64,000 bases of DNA, from the NCBI RefSeq assembly GCF_000243115.2, contig NZ_CP007035.1, positions 4,216,001 through 4,280,000 of the forward strand, written 5' to 3'. Origin of the DNA: Niabella soli DSM 19437 (GTDB taxonomy: Bacteria; Bacteroidota; Bacteroidia; Chitinophagales; Chitinophagaceae). Position numbers and translations under genes: made by a program. Of the stretch, positions 1 to 8,899 are shown piece by piece (positions within the stretch are counted from its first letter, which is position 1; each line of letters starts with the position of its first letter). The notes under the pieces are model-generated. The model made no database searches. It saw nothing but the letters and a program-made list of their open reading frames with translations, and was not told where the DNA came from.

Positions 1-2477
1 GTATTAAAATCGACAAACTCCGCGGGGTTTTGCTGCATATATTCCAGCAGCCGCTGCCGGTCTCCCTGCAGCATAGGATCATTCATTTGATTGTTAATAG
101 CCTCCTGTCGTTGCTTGGCTTTAGCAGCGTCCTTGGGCTTACTTTGGAAGCTGGTGCTCAAAGATACACTGGCATTGGTCAGGGTACCTATATTGAACCG
201 CCGGCCTTCCCAGGCATAATATTTTGTGGGGGCGCCGTTCGCATCCAGCCGGTAAGGCATTATCGTTCCGTTGGCGCTCAGATTTATTTTATCAAACAGG
301 TTGGTTCTGAAATACATACTGAAAGGAGAAAGCTTCATGGAATCCGCAAACATGTTATAGGAGGAAGTGATCCCGAACCCATCGATCAGCCGCACTTTTT
401 TAAACCCGTTCTCATCTACCTTGGAGCTGGTCACGGTACCATCAGCCGCGGTGTCAGCATCGCTCTGTTTCTTGCCTTTCTTGGCGCGCACTTTCATCTC
501 CAGGTTATTATCCAGCCCAAAATTGATACCCCCAAACTTCCGGGCGGTGAAAATACTTATGGGTGCTGCACCAATGCCGGCCAGTTGGTCGTAGTAATAG
601 ACCGATTGCTCCCCGGTTTTTTTATCTGTTACCGTTACCTTTTGGTAATTATCTTTATTCAGATCCGGTGTATAGCTTAAGGCCACCGTTGGCCGTATCA
701 CATGCCGTATAAAAGTGTTATTCTTAAATTTATAGGTTCCGTAAAGGGCTGAGTTAAAGCTGATGCCCATGCTCATCTGGTGCCGCAGCGACATAGCATT
801 GCTGGCTACACCTATAACAGTATCTTGTATGAATTCGTATTTCGTTCTACGGTTCATAAAAGTCTGTGAATAAGAAATGGACGGGGAGATCATAACGGCA
901 CCGCCTAAAATAGGAGGCAAGGAAAGCGAAATCGGTATGCTTTGGGTGCCGTTGAACTGCAAGGTATCCCACATACGCTGAAATACGCCCCGGTAGCGCC
1001 CTTCCCGCCTTAGCTGGGCTTTAACGGAGTCTGAATATTCATAAAAAGGAGCTGCTGTCTGAAAACCCACCTGGTAGCCAATCCCTAACTGTTCGTACCA
1101 CTTCTTGGGGCCAACAGCCTCTTTTTTCTGCAGCGGGTATAAGGTGTTTACCGTAAATGCGGCATTGGGAAAATTGATCGTCACCAGGCGCGCCGCATTA
1201 TTCTGGTTGTGGTTGGCGCTCACCGTTAGGGAAAAGGGTTTGTCCTGCCAGGTTTTGGAATAGGTAATGGAGGAACCTGCTGTATTATTAAAATTCATCA
1301 GGTTACTGTTGGGAATATTCTCATTATACCGGGTAGAGCTCATATTTACGTTGGCGGAAAAGTTCGTACCCGGCCTTGCCCGGCTGTCGGACGAATGCGC
1401 CCAGTTGAGCGTGTAGGTTTTGGTGCTGTAATAATCCGGATCGCCTTTGAAATTACGCTTGGTAGCCTGCAAGCCAAAATTCAGCGAACCCTGGTATTTA
1501 TAACGTTTCCGGTAGGTGGGCTGTATGTTGCCCGACCAGCTTCCATAGGAATAAATATTGCCATATACCTGAACATCCCAATTATCATTAATTACTTTAT
1601 AATAACCCAGGCGGGACAGCCCCAACCCCTGCACATCGTTGCGTTCAAAAGAAGGGGATAAGATGCCGGAATGCCGCCCCTGGTACAACGGAAAAATTCC
1701 AAAAGGCAAATAAACAGGGATCGGCACGGAGTCAAACTCGGGCCGGATGGCGCCTGTTACCGCTAATTTTTTGTTAATGATTTTTGACTTACGCGCGCGA
1801 AAACCGAAATGGGGATGATCCAGGTTACAGGTGGTAAAAAATGTTCCCTGGCTGTACATAGTCCGTTCATCCACCTTTTTTACAATATCAGAATGCACGA
1901 ACATATCGCCCTGCTGGGTAATGGTTCCCTTGGTGATCCCCTGCTGCGTTTTGAAGTTATACTCCATATGCTCGCTCTTAAACTCGTTATCAGCCTGCTT
2001 CATATCAGCATAATCGCTAATTTCTCCTGTGCTGTCCCTGCCGGCTTTGGCAGAGATCATATGTTTCTCCTGGTTTATGGAAATAACAGGTGCCGTTAAG
2101 GTCATATCCTGGTATTCGGTTTTCGCCTTCCCGTAAAGATCCATGGTCTTTGAATCCATAAATCCGACAATGGAATCCTGTGCGTAGTATTTAACCGGCC
2201 CGCTCAGGGTGTCTTTCGACATTTTTAAAGAAAAGGTGTCTGCTCTTGGCTTTTTAGCCGAATCTGTTGTCAATTTAGAAGAATCGGTTATCTTTATTGT
2301 GTCTTTACCAGGCAGCGTATCTTTTATGGATTTTTTCGGAATCGTGTCTTTCATAAAAAAGAACGGGGGGGCATCAACATCAGCCCTTGAATTAATGGCA
2401 AAGTTTTTTTTAACGACTATCAATATCATAGCCGTTAGAAACAATACAACAAAATAAAATCTTTTAAATTTGCGCAT
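1..2477 (-). CDS. lptD: LPS assembly outer-membrane protein LptD (partial, 3' end outside window)
   Basis: Reading the minus strand from ATG 2477-2475 gives an uninterrupted frame of 825 codons running off the left edge. It opens with a hydrophobic signal/anchor stretch (about residues 5-22), a Thr/Lys/Asp-rich linker, an OstA-like beta-jellyroll segment (substrate statements such as YAQDSIVGFMDSKT near residue 85), then a long barrel with alternating aromatic strands and short turns. The segment reading LPFGIFPLYQGRHSGILSPS is the typical LptD N-terminal barrel signature of Bacteroidota. LptD with LptE inserts lipopolysaccharide in the outer leaflet. It is divergent from the amidase and close to an OstA-like gene on the other strand, which fits an envelope-biogenesis locus. 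A -7 like box lies at 2501-2508. Family call is firm; the missing C-terminus prevents length comparison. Confidence 0.88.
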   Translation of the reverse strand, partial: MRKFKRFYFVVLFLTAMILIVVKKNFAINSRADVDAPPFFFMKDTIPKKSIKDTLPGKDTIKITDSSKLTTDSAKKPRADTFSLKMSKDTLSGPVKYYAQDSIVGFMDSKTMDLYGKAKTEYQDMTLTAPVISINQEKHMISAKAGRDSTGEISDYADMKQADNEFKSEHMEYNFKTQQGITKGTITQQGDMFVHSDIVKKVDERTMYSQGTFFTTCNLDHPHFGFRARKSKIINKKLAVTGAIRPEFDSVPIPVYLPFGIFPLYQGRHSGILSPSFERNDVQGLGLSRLGYYKVINDNWDVQVYGNIYSYGSWSGNIQPTYRKRYKYQGSLNFGLQATKRNFKGDPDYYSTKTYTLNWAHSSDSRARPGTNFSANVNMSSTRYNENIPNSNLMNFNNTAGSSITYSKTWQDKPFSLTVSANHNQNNAARLVTINFPNAAFTVNTLYPLQKKEAVGPKKWYEQLGIGYQVGFQTAAPFYEYSDSVKAQLRREGRYRGVFQRMWDTLQFNGTQSIPISLSLPPILGGAVMISPSISYSQTFMNRRTKYEFIQDTVIGVASNAMSLRHQMSMGISFNSALYGTYKFKNNTFIRHVIRPTVALSYTPDLNKDNYQKVTVTDKKTGEQSVYYYDQLAGIGAAPISIFTARKFGGINFGLDNNLEMKVRAKKGKKQSDADTAADGTVTSSKVDENGFKKVRLIDGFGITSSYNMFADSMKLSPFSMYFRTNLFDKINLSANGTIMPYRLDANGAPTKYYAWEGRRFNIGTLTNASVSLSTSFQSKPKDAAKAKQRQEAINNQMNDPMLQGDRQRLLEYMQQNPAEFVDFN

Positions 2478-2500
2478 TAAGGTTTGCTCCAAAGTACGGG

Positions 2501-2508
2501 CAAATGTA
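2501..2508 (-). promoter_or_regulatory. -7 promoter box for lptD (TACATTTG)
   Basis: On the minus strand the octamer TACATTTG matches the Bacteroidota -7 consensus TAnnTTTG exactly and lies 24 bp before the lptD ATG, predicting a short leader of about 17 nt. No clear -33 TTG at the usual distance was found. Confidence 0.5.
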
Positions 2509-2598
2509 TAAATAACATAGTAAAGATTTTGTGAAGCTTCTAAATTAAATATTCTAAATTCAGCGATATTCGTTTTGCTTCCTCAGATTAGATTTAGT

Positions 2599-3615
2599 AT
2601 GAAACAGATTTTATCTTCAGCATTGGCATTGTTTTTCTCGGTTGGCTCTTTAGTAAACGTTTCGGCACAGCAAAATGCTCCAACTGCAAAGTCCGGCGCC
2701 ATTAAAACAATTATAGTAGATGCCGGCCATGGCGGTCCCGATGTGGGCGCCGAGGGCACCCAAACCAACGAAGCAGCTATAACGCTGCAGGTAGCCCGCA
2801 AGCTGGCTACTGTAATGCGTACGGAATTAAAAGGGATTAATATTCTTGAAACCCGGACCACATCGGCGTTGCCGGGTGGTTTAACCAACGCAAAAGCGGC
2901 CAACCGTTACCGGGCCGATTTTGCAAACCGGAACAACGGGGATCTGTTTATTTCGCTGCACTGCAATTCGGCAGGCAGAAAGCCCGGCGGCTGGTACATA
3001 CAGCGGGTTATTGGCAGAAAAGCGCACACCAGGACCATTACTGTGGGCAAAGGCCGGCATAAAAAACATAAAAAACAAACCTATTACACTAATATATACG
3101 AGGATGTTTGGGTAGAGAATAAAGCCCGCGGAACTGAAACCTATATCTGGGCGGTTGGGAAAAACGATCAGAAGGTAAATTCTATGAAAAATGTCGATGA
3201 CGAAGACAGTAACTATTACAATGAAGAAACCGGTGGTGGAGCAGATGCCCCTTCCATGCCGGATGCCAATGACCCTGCAGAAAGGGTGCGGATGCTGATC
3301 TATGCGCAAAACTATTTCCGGAAGAGCTATTCCCTCGCCAGCCTGGTTGAGAAAAACTTTGTTCAGGACGGCAGGCTGAGCCGTGGCGTTCAGCAACGGA
3401 ATCATAAAGGCATTTGGGTGTTGCAGGCTACAGGTATGCCCAGTGTACTCGTGGAAATGGGTTTTATCAGTAATAAAGAAGACGAAGCCTTTTTGATGAG
3501 CACCGCCGGACAAGACGAGATCGTAAACAGTATTTTAGCCGCCGTGAAAACATATGTTGATAAATACAGCACCGTCAGCCCGGGCTCCCTTGCAATAAAT
3601 GGCGGGGCTCAATAA
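2599..3615 (+). CDS. N-acetylmuramoyl-L-alanine amidase (Amidase_3)
   Basis: Zinc amidase of 338 residues that cleaves the bond between MurNAc and L-Ala in peptidoglycan, in the periplasm. A signal peptide covers about residues 1-23 (SAQQ cleavage region). The Amidase_3 fold runs to the end with zinc ligands H44 (DAGHGG), E58 (NEAAITL) and H121 (SLHCN) and the catalytic Glu in VEMGFISN near the C-terminus. An insertion of roughly 80 residues with a very basic loop (KGRHKKHKK) and an acidic stretch separates the third zinc ligand from the last third; such inserts in this fold often cover the active site. An upstream TTG at 2575 is in frame, but ATG 2599 begins the signal peptide properly and is preferred. 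Divergent from lptD; starts an envelope gene run. Confidence 0.92.
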   Translation: MKQILSSALALFFSVGSLVNVSAQQNAPTAKSGAIKTIIVDAGHGGPDVGAEGTQTNEAAITLQVARKLATVMRTELKGINILETRTTSALPGGLTNAKAANRYRADFANRNNGDLFISLHCNSAGRKPGGWYIQRVIGRKAHTRTITVGKGRHKKHKKQTYYTNIYEDVWVENKARGTETYIWAVGKNDQKVNSMKNVDDEDSNYYNEETGGGADAPSMPDANDPAERVRMLIYAQNYFRKSYSLASLVEKNFVQDGRLSRGVQQRNHKGIWVLQATGMPSVLVEMGFISNKEDEAFLMSTAGQDEIVNSILAAVKTYVDKYSTVSPGSLAINGGAQ

Positions 3616-3769
3616 GCATTCCCTCCTCGGTTAGCGGGTTCGTATATAAAGAATTAACGATTGCTCTGTATAGTTTTTTACTTAAATAAGCTGATTTTTA
3701 ATTTTTTCGGTCGTTATTTGCAATATAATTCGAACGGCGCAACCGGGAGCGTTATTTAAACCAATTTTC

Positions 3770-4753
3770 ATGAAGGTATCAAATGAATTGAAAGTGGGCA
3801 TTATGGCCGTAGTGGCCATAATTGCACTGATTTTCGGGTTCAGGTTTTTAAAAGGAAAGGATGTATTCAACCATAATCCAAAACTATATGCCATTTTTAA
3901 ATCGGTAGGCGGTCTGGAAAAATCTAACCTCGTAAAAATTAATGGATTGGCGGTAGGATCGGTTTACCAGATCGAACCGGCAGATCCGAATATTACCAAT
4001 ATAAAAGTTACGATCAGCCTTACTCAGGATGTGAATATTCCTGATAATTCGGTGGCGTATATTTCGGGCAGTTTATTGGGCAGCTCAGAAGTGGTGATAG
4101 AAAAAGGGACCAGCAAAACATTTCTCAGCGATGGCGGCACGCTTAAAACCCGTGCAGAAGACGGCTTGCTGGGTAATCTTTCTTCGGAAGCCAAACCGCT
4201 GATGGGTAAGGTAAAAACAGTAGCAGATTCATTAACGCTTCTGCTTTCGAATGTAAATAATACACTGGACGCACCCACCCAACGCAATCTCCAGGAAGCT
4301 ATTGCCAACCTGAAGTATACTATTGCGTCGCTAAACCTGGTCCTCACAGGGGTTCAAAAGCCATTGGCCGCATCACTCAGTAACCTGAGCACCTTTACGG
4401 AAGCATTAAAAAGAAATAACGGTCAAATAGATACGGTATTAGGCAATGCAAACCGGTTCAGTAAAAATCTTTCGGAGTTGCAGTTGCAGCAAACGATGGA
4501 TACGTTGAATGCGACGGTTTCCGCGCTGCATCACACCGTAAATCAATTGTCCAACCCCAATGGAAGCATTGGTGCCCTGATGAACGACCGGCAGCTATAT
4601 AACCGGTTGAGCCAGATCGCGCTAAGCGCCGAAATCCTGCTGGACGACATACGCGTGCACCCCAAGCGATACGTTAATATTTCAGTATTTGGGAAAAAGA
4701 ACAAGGCTGGCGAGCTGACGGCTCCTGCCATAAAGGATTCCATTCCCAAATAA
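3770..4753 (+). CDS. MCE/MlaD-family lipid-transport protein
   Basis: Protein of 327 residues with one N-terminal transmembrane helix (about 10-27), one MCE domain (about 38-115; signature FKSVGGLEKSNLVKINGLAVG) and a long alpha-helical C-terminal region rich in Asn, Leu and Gln. That is the MlaD layout: an inner-membrane-anchored hexamer that binds phospholipid and feeds an ABC transporter moving lipids between inner and outer membrane. No permease or ATPase gene (mlaE/mlaF) is adjacent here, so its partners must be elsewhere. It follows the amidase by 154 bp and precedes the OstA-like gene by 19 bp, so the latter two are probably cotranscribed. Confidence 0.85.
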   Translation: MKVSNELKVGIMAVVAIIALIFGFRFLKGKDVFNHNPKLYAIFKSVGGLEKSNLVKINGLAVGSVYQIEPADPNITNIKVTISLTQDVNIPDNSVAYISGSLLGSSEVVIEKGTSKTFLSDGGTLKTRAEDGLLGNLSSEAKPLMGKVKTVADSLTLLLSNVNNTLDAPTQRNLQEAIANLKYTIASLNLVLTGVQKPLAASLSNLSTFTEALKRNNGQIDTVLGNANRFSKNLSELQLQQTMDTLNATVSALHHTVNQLSNPNGSIGALMNDRQLYNRLSQIALSAEILLDDIRVHPKRYVNISVFGKKNKAGELTAPAIKDSIPK

Positions 4754-4772
4754 TCACTCACCTTTGTATAAA

Positions 4773-6698
4773 ATGCAACGTCCCATTGGTTTATTAAAAT
4801 TCGGGTTCGCCTTTTTGTTGCTTAGTGTGGCAACGGTGGTCTTTGGGCAAAAGCCGGTGCCCCCAGGCAGTGGCGGTCCGATTGATATTATCCATGCAGA
4901 CAGCATTTCGCTCAAAAAAGTAAACGATAGCACCAATCTTACGGTTTTAAAGGGGGCAGTGCTCCTGAAACAGGGCACTACCACTTTTAAATGCGACCGT
5001 TGCGAAAAAAATGACCGTGCTAATACATTTGAGGCCTGGGGCAGCGTACATATCATTGATAATGATACCACCCATATTTATGCAGACCATTTACGGTACC
5101 TGATCGCAAAACAGATCGCCTACCTGGATAAGAATGTAAAATTAACGGATGGGCAAACAACGTTGACAACGCCTGATTTGACCTACAATATGGCTACCAA
5201 GATCGCCACTTATACCAATGGCGGTAAAGTAGTGAATAAAAAAACGGTGATCACCAGCAAGGAAGGCCTTTATTATACAGACATGAAGGATGTGTACTTT
5301 AAGAAAAATGTGCTGGTAAATGATCCCGCCTATAAAATAACAACGGATTCCTTGCTGTATAACACGGAAAGCCGGACGGCCCGCTTTATTGCCATGACCA
5401 ATATTAAAGATAGTGCCAACCGCTCTATTGATACGAAAGACGGCTTTTATGATTTAAAAACCGGCGAAGCACAGTTTGGTCAGCGCCCGTTTATCAATGA
5501 CGGGAAGGGTACCACGTTAAATGCGGATAATGTTTCGCTAAACAATAATATCGCTAAAGCGGATGGGTCGGCGGTCCTCATCGATACGGTGCGTAAAACC
5601 ACCGTTATCGGCAATCTTATCTATCAGAACAGGAGCACCGATGCGTTCCTGGCCACGCAAAAACCGCTGATGATCATCAAACAGGGGGCGGATTCCCTTT
5701 ATGTAACGGCAGATACACTTTTTAGTGCGAAGCTTACGGATCTCTACGTAGTATCGCCTGCATTGGGCGGTGATAGTATAAAAGTAAAAAAGGACACTGC
5801 TATCAAAACGGATAGTTTAAACCTGAGCGATAGTATGCAGCGCTATGTACGACCGGTACCGGATGCGAAGGCGCTGGCAGCGGCCATCGAAAAAAATAAT
5901 TCAGACGCCGTATCAAAAAAGACAATTGTATTGCCTTCTTCAACAGATCCCGATCAGAAGGCCCCGGCGCCTGATATCGTTGCCCTGGCTCCCATAAAAA
6001 CCATACCAGGTCGTATACAGGAAGAGCCGATACTGCCATCTGTAAAGCCGGTTCCCATAGCCAATGCCGGGGCTTCAGGAAAAAAAGGCCCGCCTTCCGT
6101 CAAAACAGAAAAGCCTGTGGCTGCCAACGACAGCACCAACCGGTATTTTGAGGCTTTTCATAACGTAAAAATTTATTCCGATTCGGTGCAGGCCGTTTCC
6201 GATAGCCTGTTCTACTCTTTTAAAGACTCTACCTTCCGTTTATACCAACGCCCCGTAATTTGGGGAAAGAACAGTCAGATCACGGGTGACACCATCCTGT
6301 TGCATACGAAAAATAAGCAAATGGATCGATTGGAAGCGTTTAAGAATGGCCTGATGATCAATCATGTGGAAGGACAGGCCTATAACCAGATCAAAGGCTC
6401 CCGGATCGATGGCTATTTTACCAATGGTTCTATGGATTCGATGCGCGCCAAAGGATCGGTAGAATCGCTATACTTTGTGCAGGATGACGACAGCGCTTTT
6501 GTTGGGATTAACGAAGTCACGGCAGATATCCTGGACGCTTATTTTGCGGAAAAAAAGTTGAAGAAGATCGTTTTCAGAAGCGAGGCAAATGCCACTTTCT
6601 GGCCCATACGCAGCAAATCGCCGGAAGAGACCCGGTTAAAAGGATTTACCTGGCGGGAAGCGGAACGGCCCAAGACCAAATACGATCTGATGCAATAG
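4773..6698 (+). CDS. OstA/LptA-like protein
   Basis: Exported protein of 641 residues starting at ATG 4773 (an in-frame TTG nine bases earlier is less likely). Signal peptide about 1-25 ending near VVFGQ. The N-terminal third is an OstA-like beta-jellyroll with repeated statements such as ADHLRYL, TTPDLTYN and ITSKEGLYYTD, as in proteins of the Lpt bridge that carry LPS across the periplasm. Residues about 350-455 are a low-complexity Pro/Lys/Ala linker, after which a second OstA-like part follows (VKIYSDSVQAVSDSLFYSF, GDTILLHTKN). It is about three times longer than proteobacterial LptA. Position 19 bp behind the MCE gene and near lptD supports an LPS-transport role; exact place in the bridge is inferred. 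Confidence 0.8.
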   Translation: MQRPIGLLKFGFAFLLLSVATVVFGQKPVPPGSGGPIDIIHADSISLKKVNDSTNLTVLKGAVLLKQGTTTFKCDRCEKNDRANTFEAWGSVHIIDNDTTHIYADHLRYLIAKQIAYLDKNVKLTDGQTTLTTPDLTYNMATKIATYTNGGKVVNKKTVITSKEGLYYTDMKDVYFKKNVLVNDPAYKITTDSLLYNTESRTARFIAMTNIKDSANRSIDTKDGFYDLKTGEAQFGQRPFINDGKGTTLNADNVSLNNNIAKADGSAVLIDTVRKTTVIGNLIYQNRSTDAFLATQKPLMIIKQGADSLYVTADTLFSAKLTDLYVVSPALGGDSIKVKKDTAIKTDSLNLSDSMQRYVRPVPDAKALAAAIEKNNSDAVSKKTIVLPSSTDPDQKAPAPDIVALAPIKTIPGRIQEEPILPSVKPVPIANAGASGKKGPPSVKTEKPVAANDSTNRYFEAFHNVKIYSDSVQAVSDSLFYSFKDSTFRLYQRPVIWGKNSQITGDTILLHTKNKQMDRLEAFKNGLMINHVEGQAYNQIKGSRIDGYFTNGSMDSMRAKGSVESLYFVQDDDSAFVGINEVTADILDAYFAEKKLKKIVFRSEANATFWPIRSKSPEETRLKGFTWREAERPKTKYDLMQ

Positions 6699-6752
6699 GA
6701 TGGGGCCTTGGGAGGTGTTGTCTGATAAGTCAGTTTTGTCCCGGAATATATT

Positions 6753-7226
6753 TTATAACCATCTTCTTACCCGTTTCTTGTAAGCCAGGAATTGGTTTCC
6801 AAAGGCGCGTTCTAAATACTTTTCTTCCCTTTTGATTACATAGGCCTGGATGATAAAAATCAGCAACGGCACTAAGATCAGGTGCCACCAATTGCCAATA
6901 AAACAGACCAGTCCCAGGTACACAAACAGGAGCCCCACATACATGGGATTCCGGGATATTCCATAGATCCCCGTTGTTTGAAGCGAGGTAGCTGCTTTTA
7001 TCAGCACTACCGTATTCTTTGTTTTGAAAAATGTTGTGAGGCTGCTTGCCAGGAAAAAAAGGGCAGCAATAAAAAGTAAAACCCCTGCTAACCCGGCGGG
7101 CTTTGTGTGAAGCATCGCGTCATCAATATTGAATTTTTTTTGCAGGAATACAGCGGCTATAAATATAAGTACATAAAGCAAAGGAGGTGGAATATAAACA
7201 CCCGGACTATCCTGTTTTACCTTCAT
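6753..7226 (-). CDS. Isoprenylcysteine carboxylmethyltransferase-family membrane protein
   Basis: Small membrane protein of 157 residues with four or five hydrophobic helices. The C-terminal half contains the ICMT/PEMT signature: GIYGISRNPMYVGLLFVYLG followed by a helix and the basic/acidic motif KREEKYLERAFGNQFLAYKKRV. Members are SAM-dependent methyltransferases for isoprenylcysteine or lipid head groups in eukaryotes; in bacteria the substrate is generally unknown. It converges on the OstA-like gene and stands alone, so the neighbours do not suggest a substrate. Function beyond the family is not claimed. Confidence 0.82.
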   Translation of the reverse strand: MKVKQDSPGVYIPPPLLYVLIFIAAVFLQKKFNIDDAMLHTKPAGLAGVLLFIAALFFLASSLTTFFKTKNTVVLIKAATSLQTTGIYGISRNPMYVGLLFVYLGLVCFIGNWWHLILVPLLIFIIQAYVIKREEKYLERAFGNQFLAYKKRVRRWL

Positions 7227-7365
7227 AAGATCTGGTTTAAAAAATCGATCAAGACGATCGCAATTACCGGTTTGGGCAGTTTTATTTGATGTGATTAAAA
7301 TCCTTTAATGGTGCGAACTGCATATAGGCCCCCCTCCGGTTGTTACAAACGCGAATTCAATGCCG

Positions 7366-7581
7366 TTAATTGGTTGCCCCTTCTGCTTTTTTATCCGTTA
7401 CGATATAACATTCCCGGCCTTCAATAATTTCAATGTGCCAAACCCATTCTTTAATATTAAAACTGTTGCCGTTCTCGGCCAAATGGGAAATGGCGTCTCC
7501 TGTAAAACTTATATTCATATTTATAAAAGCGGAACGGGCATCCTTCGGCTGGTTGATTATATCATCATATACCAGTCTCAT
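7366..7581 (-). CDS. Small hypothetical protein (71 aa)
   Basis: Open frame of 71 codons, starting MRLVYDDIINQPKD and ending in KKAEGATN. Composition is that of a soluble alpha/beta protein and there is no signal or membrane helix. No family recognised. The opposite strand also carries a longer open frame over the same bases but its composition (many Phe, Ile, Asn runs) looks less protein-like. It lies between the methyltransferase gene and the AT-rich restriction-modification segment. May be real; kept at low confidence. Confidence 0.35.
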   Translation of the reverse strand: MRLVYDDIINQPKDARSAFINMNISFTGDAISHLAENGNSFNIKEWVWHIEIIEGRECYIVTDKKAEGATN

Positions 7582-7788
7582 TACCCTGCTTTTAAATGTG
7601 TTCTATTAAATATACGAAATTTTGGGGCCGATTAAAAATGTATTTTAGTTAAATGTATATATGTTTATGAATCATTTATTTAATTACGGGAGGAAGTGAA
7701 TAGTGAATGGTGAGGGGTGAATGGACGGAAGTTTATTGCCGAATTATTTCGAATAGTTTAGATGATATCGATCAGAATAAGATTGAAT

Positions 7789-7819
7789 TTTGTAAATGTT
7801 ATCTGAATAGTTAACTTTG
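7789..7819 (+). promoter_or_regulatory. Promoter match TTTG-N19-TAACTTTG
   Basis: TTTG at 7789-7792, a 19-nt spacer and TAACTTTG at 7812-7819 agree with the Bacteroidota -33/-7 consensus in both boxes and spacing. It would give a leader of about 200 nt before the nuclease gene, so it may serve an unseen small RNA or be a secondary promoter. Confidence 0.45.
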
Positions 7820-8001
7820 CCGCGTGACCTTTGAACGCCAAATATTTACCTATAAACGTTATTTTCTGGATTTTCTTTTTTTCGATGAAAGGAATTTGAT
7901 AAGGTAGCTTTTAACAACAGGAGCAGATTTAGTTAGAAAGAAACGAGAATAAATCCATTGATGGCAATGCTATTAAGTATTCCCGGCAACTCAAAAGTGA
8001 A

Positions 8002-8009
8002 TATCTTTG
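8002..8009 (+). promoter_or_regulatory. -7 box TATCTTTG before the EcoRV-like nuclease gene
   Basis: Exact TAnnTTTG match 20 bp before the ATG at 8030, predicting a leader of about 14 nt. No good -33 element at the matching distance. Confidence 0.45.
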
Positions 8010-8029
8010 ATGCCAAACATTGAGCAACA

Positions 8030-8899
8030 ATGACAAAAGATGAATTATTATTAGCCCTGCAAAAAGAAGTTGAAACTTACAATAATGTTATAGCAACAGA
8101 AAAGGGCGACTGGATTGTAAAAGGGTTTATTGACATCTATAAAAACGTTTATACCATATCCATTGATACTAAAGTTGTTTCGAAAGTTATGGAGATTTTG
8201 TTGATACCAGCCTTTGAAAAATTCGCGCAAAAAAATGACCTGAAACTTGAGCTTCCACCTCAGCAAAATTTTTATCCTGACCTGACTTTTACTTGTAATA
8301 AAACAGGCGAACGTTTTGCAGTTGATATTAAAAGCACGTTTAAAGACTCGACAAACAAAATAAAAAGCATGACGTTGGGTGCTTTCACAGGTTATTTTCG
8401 CAATCGAAAAAGCACAAAGAATACGTTATACCCTTATGGATCTTATTCTGCACATTTAGTTTTAGGTGTTATCTATTCTCAAATTGAAGAAAACCCAAAT
8501 GAAAAAACAATCTATTCAATAGATGAACTGGATAAAATTGAATCAGTAATCAAAGACTTCCATTTTTTTGTTCAGCCTAAATACAAAATTGCATCTGCCA
8601 GTCCAGGGAGTGGCAACACAAAAAACATAGGCTCTACAAACAGTATTGACAAGTTGATAAAGGGTAATGGTGTGTTTTCAACATTAGGAGAGGAAGTCTA
8701 TGATGATTATTGGATCTATTTTCTTACAAAAGATATGGCCAAGGCTTTGGAAATTCCACGGCCATACACTAATTTGAAATCATATTTGGAATACAAGCAA
8801 AGAGGGATAAACGTACTGGAAGCTCATCAAGAAGAAATTATTAATTTAAGCGAAGAAGACGATTCCCAAATAGAGACAGGAAGCGACAATGACGAATAA
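8030..8899 (+). CDS. Type II restriction endonuclease, EcoRV family
   Basis: Protein of 289 residues that aligns from memory with R.EcoRV along most of its length. Shared landmarks: SIDTKVV (residues 44-50; EcoRV has SDTKV), the Q-loop and first catalytic Asp in QQNFYPD (78-84, D84), the second Asp and Lys in VDIK (98-101, D99 and K101), the MTLGAFTGYFRN block, and the recognition loop PGSGNTKNIGS (192-202; EcoRV GSGNTTNIGS). In EcoRV this loop makes the base contacts that read GATATC, so the same target with a blunt cut is predicted. The protein is about 45 residues longer than EcoRV (245), because of a C-terminal extension ending in an acidic tail. The next gene starts inside its last codons. 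AT-rich relative to flanking genes, indicating acquisition by transfer. Confidence 0.93.
   Translation: MTKDELLLALQKEVETYNNVIATEKGDWIVKGFIDIYKNVYTISIDTKVVSKVMEILLIPAFEKFAQKNDLKLELPPQQNFYPDLTFTCNKTGERFAVDIKSTFKDSTNKIKSMTLGAFTGYFRNRKSTKNTLYPYGSYSAHLVLGVIYSQIEENPNEKTIYSIDELDKIESVIKDFHFFVQPKYKIASASPGSGNTKNIGSTNSIDKLIKGNGVFSTLGEEVYDDYWIYFLTKDMAKALEIPRPYTNLKSYLEYKQRGINVLEAHQEEIINLSEEDDSQIETGSDNDE

Larger units (their letters stand above)
7582..8029. other. 448-bp AT-rich non-coding leader before the restriction-modification genes
   Basis: No convincing gene. It is distinctly AT-rich, like the two genes that follow. It holds a short iterated stretch of GTGAATG-like words at about 7695-7725 similar to one at 56591-56620, a GATATC hexamer at 7764-7769 (the predicted target of the encoded nuclease), one full promoter match (7789-7819) and a second -7 box close to the gene (8002-8009). 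Confidence 0.6.

Noticed and set aside
30-680. Long plus-strand open frame (216 codons) opposite lptD
   Set aside because: It is the shadow of lptD on the minus strand; composition shows no protein-like features and lptD is firmly identified.
7360-7635. Plus-strand open frame of 91 codons
   Set aside because: Overlaps the more protein-like 71-residue minus-strand frame; rich in Phe, Ile and Asn as expected of AT-rich shadows.
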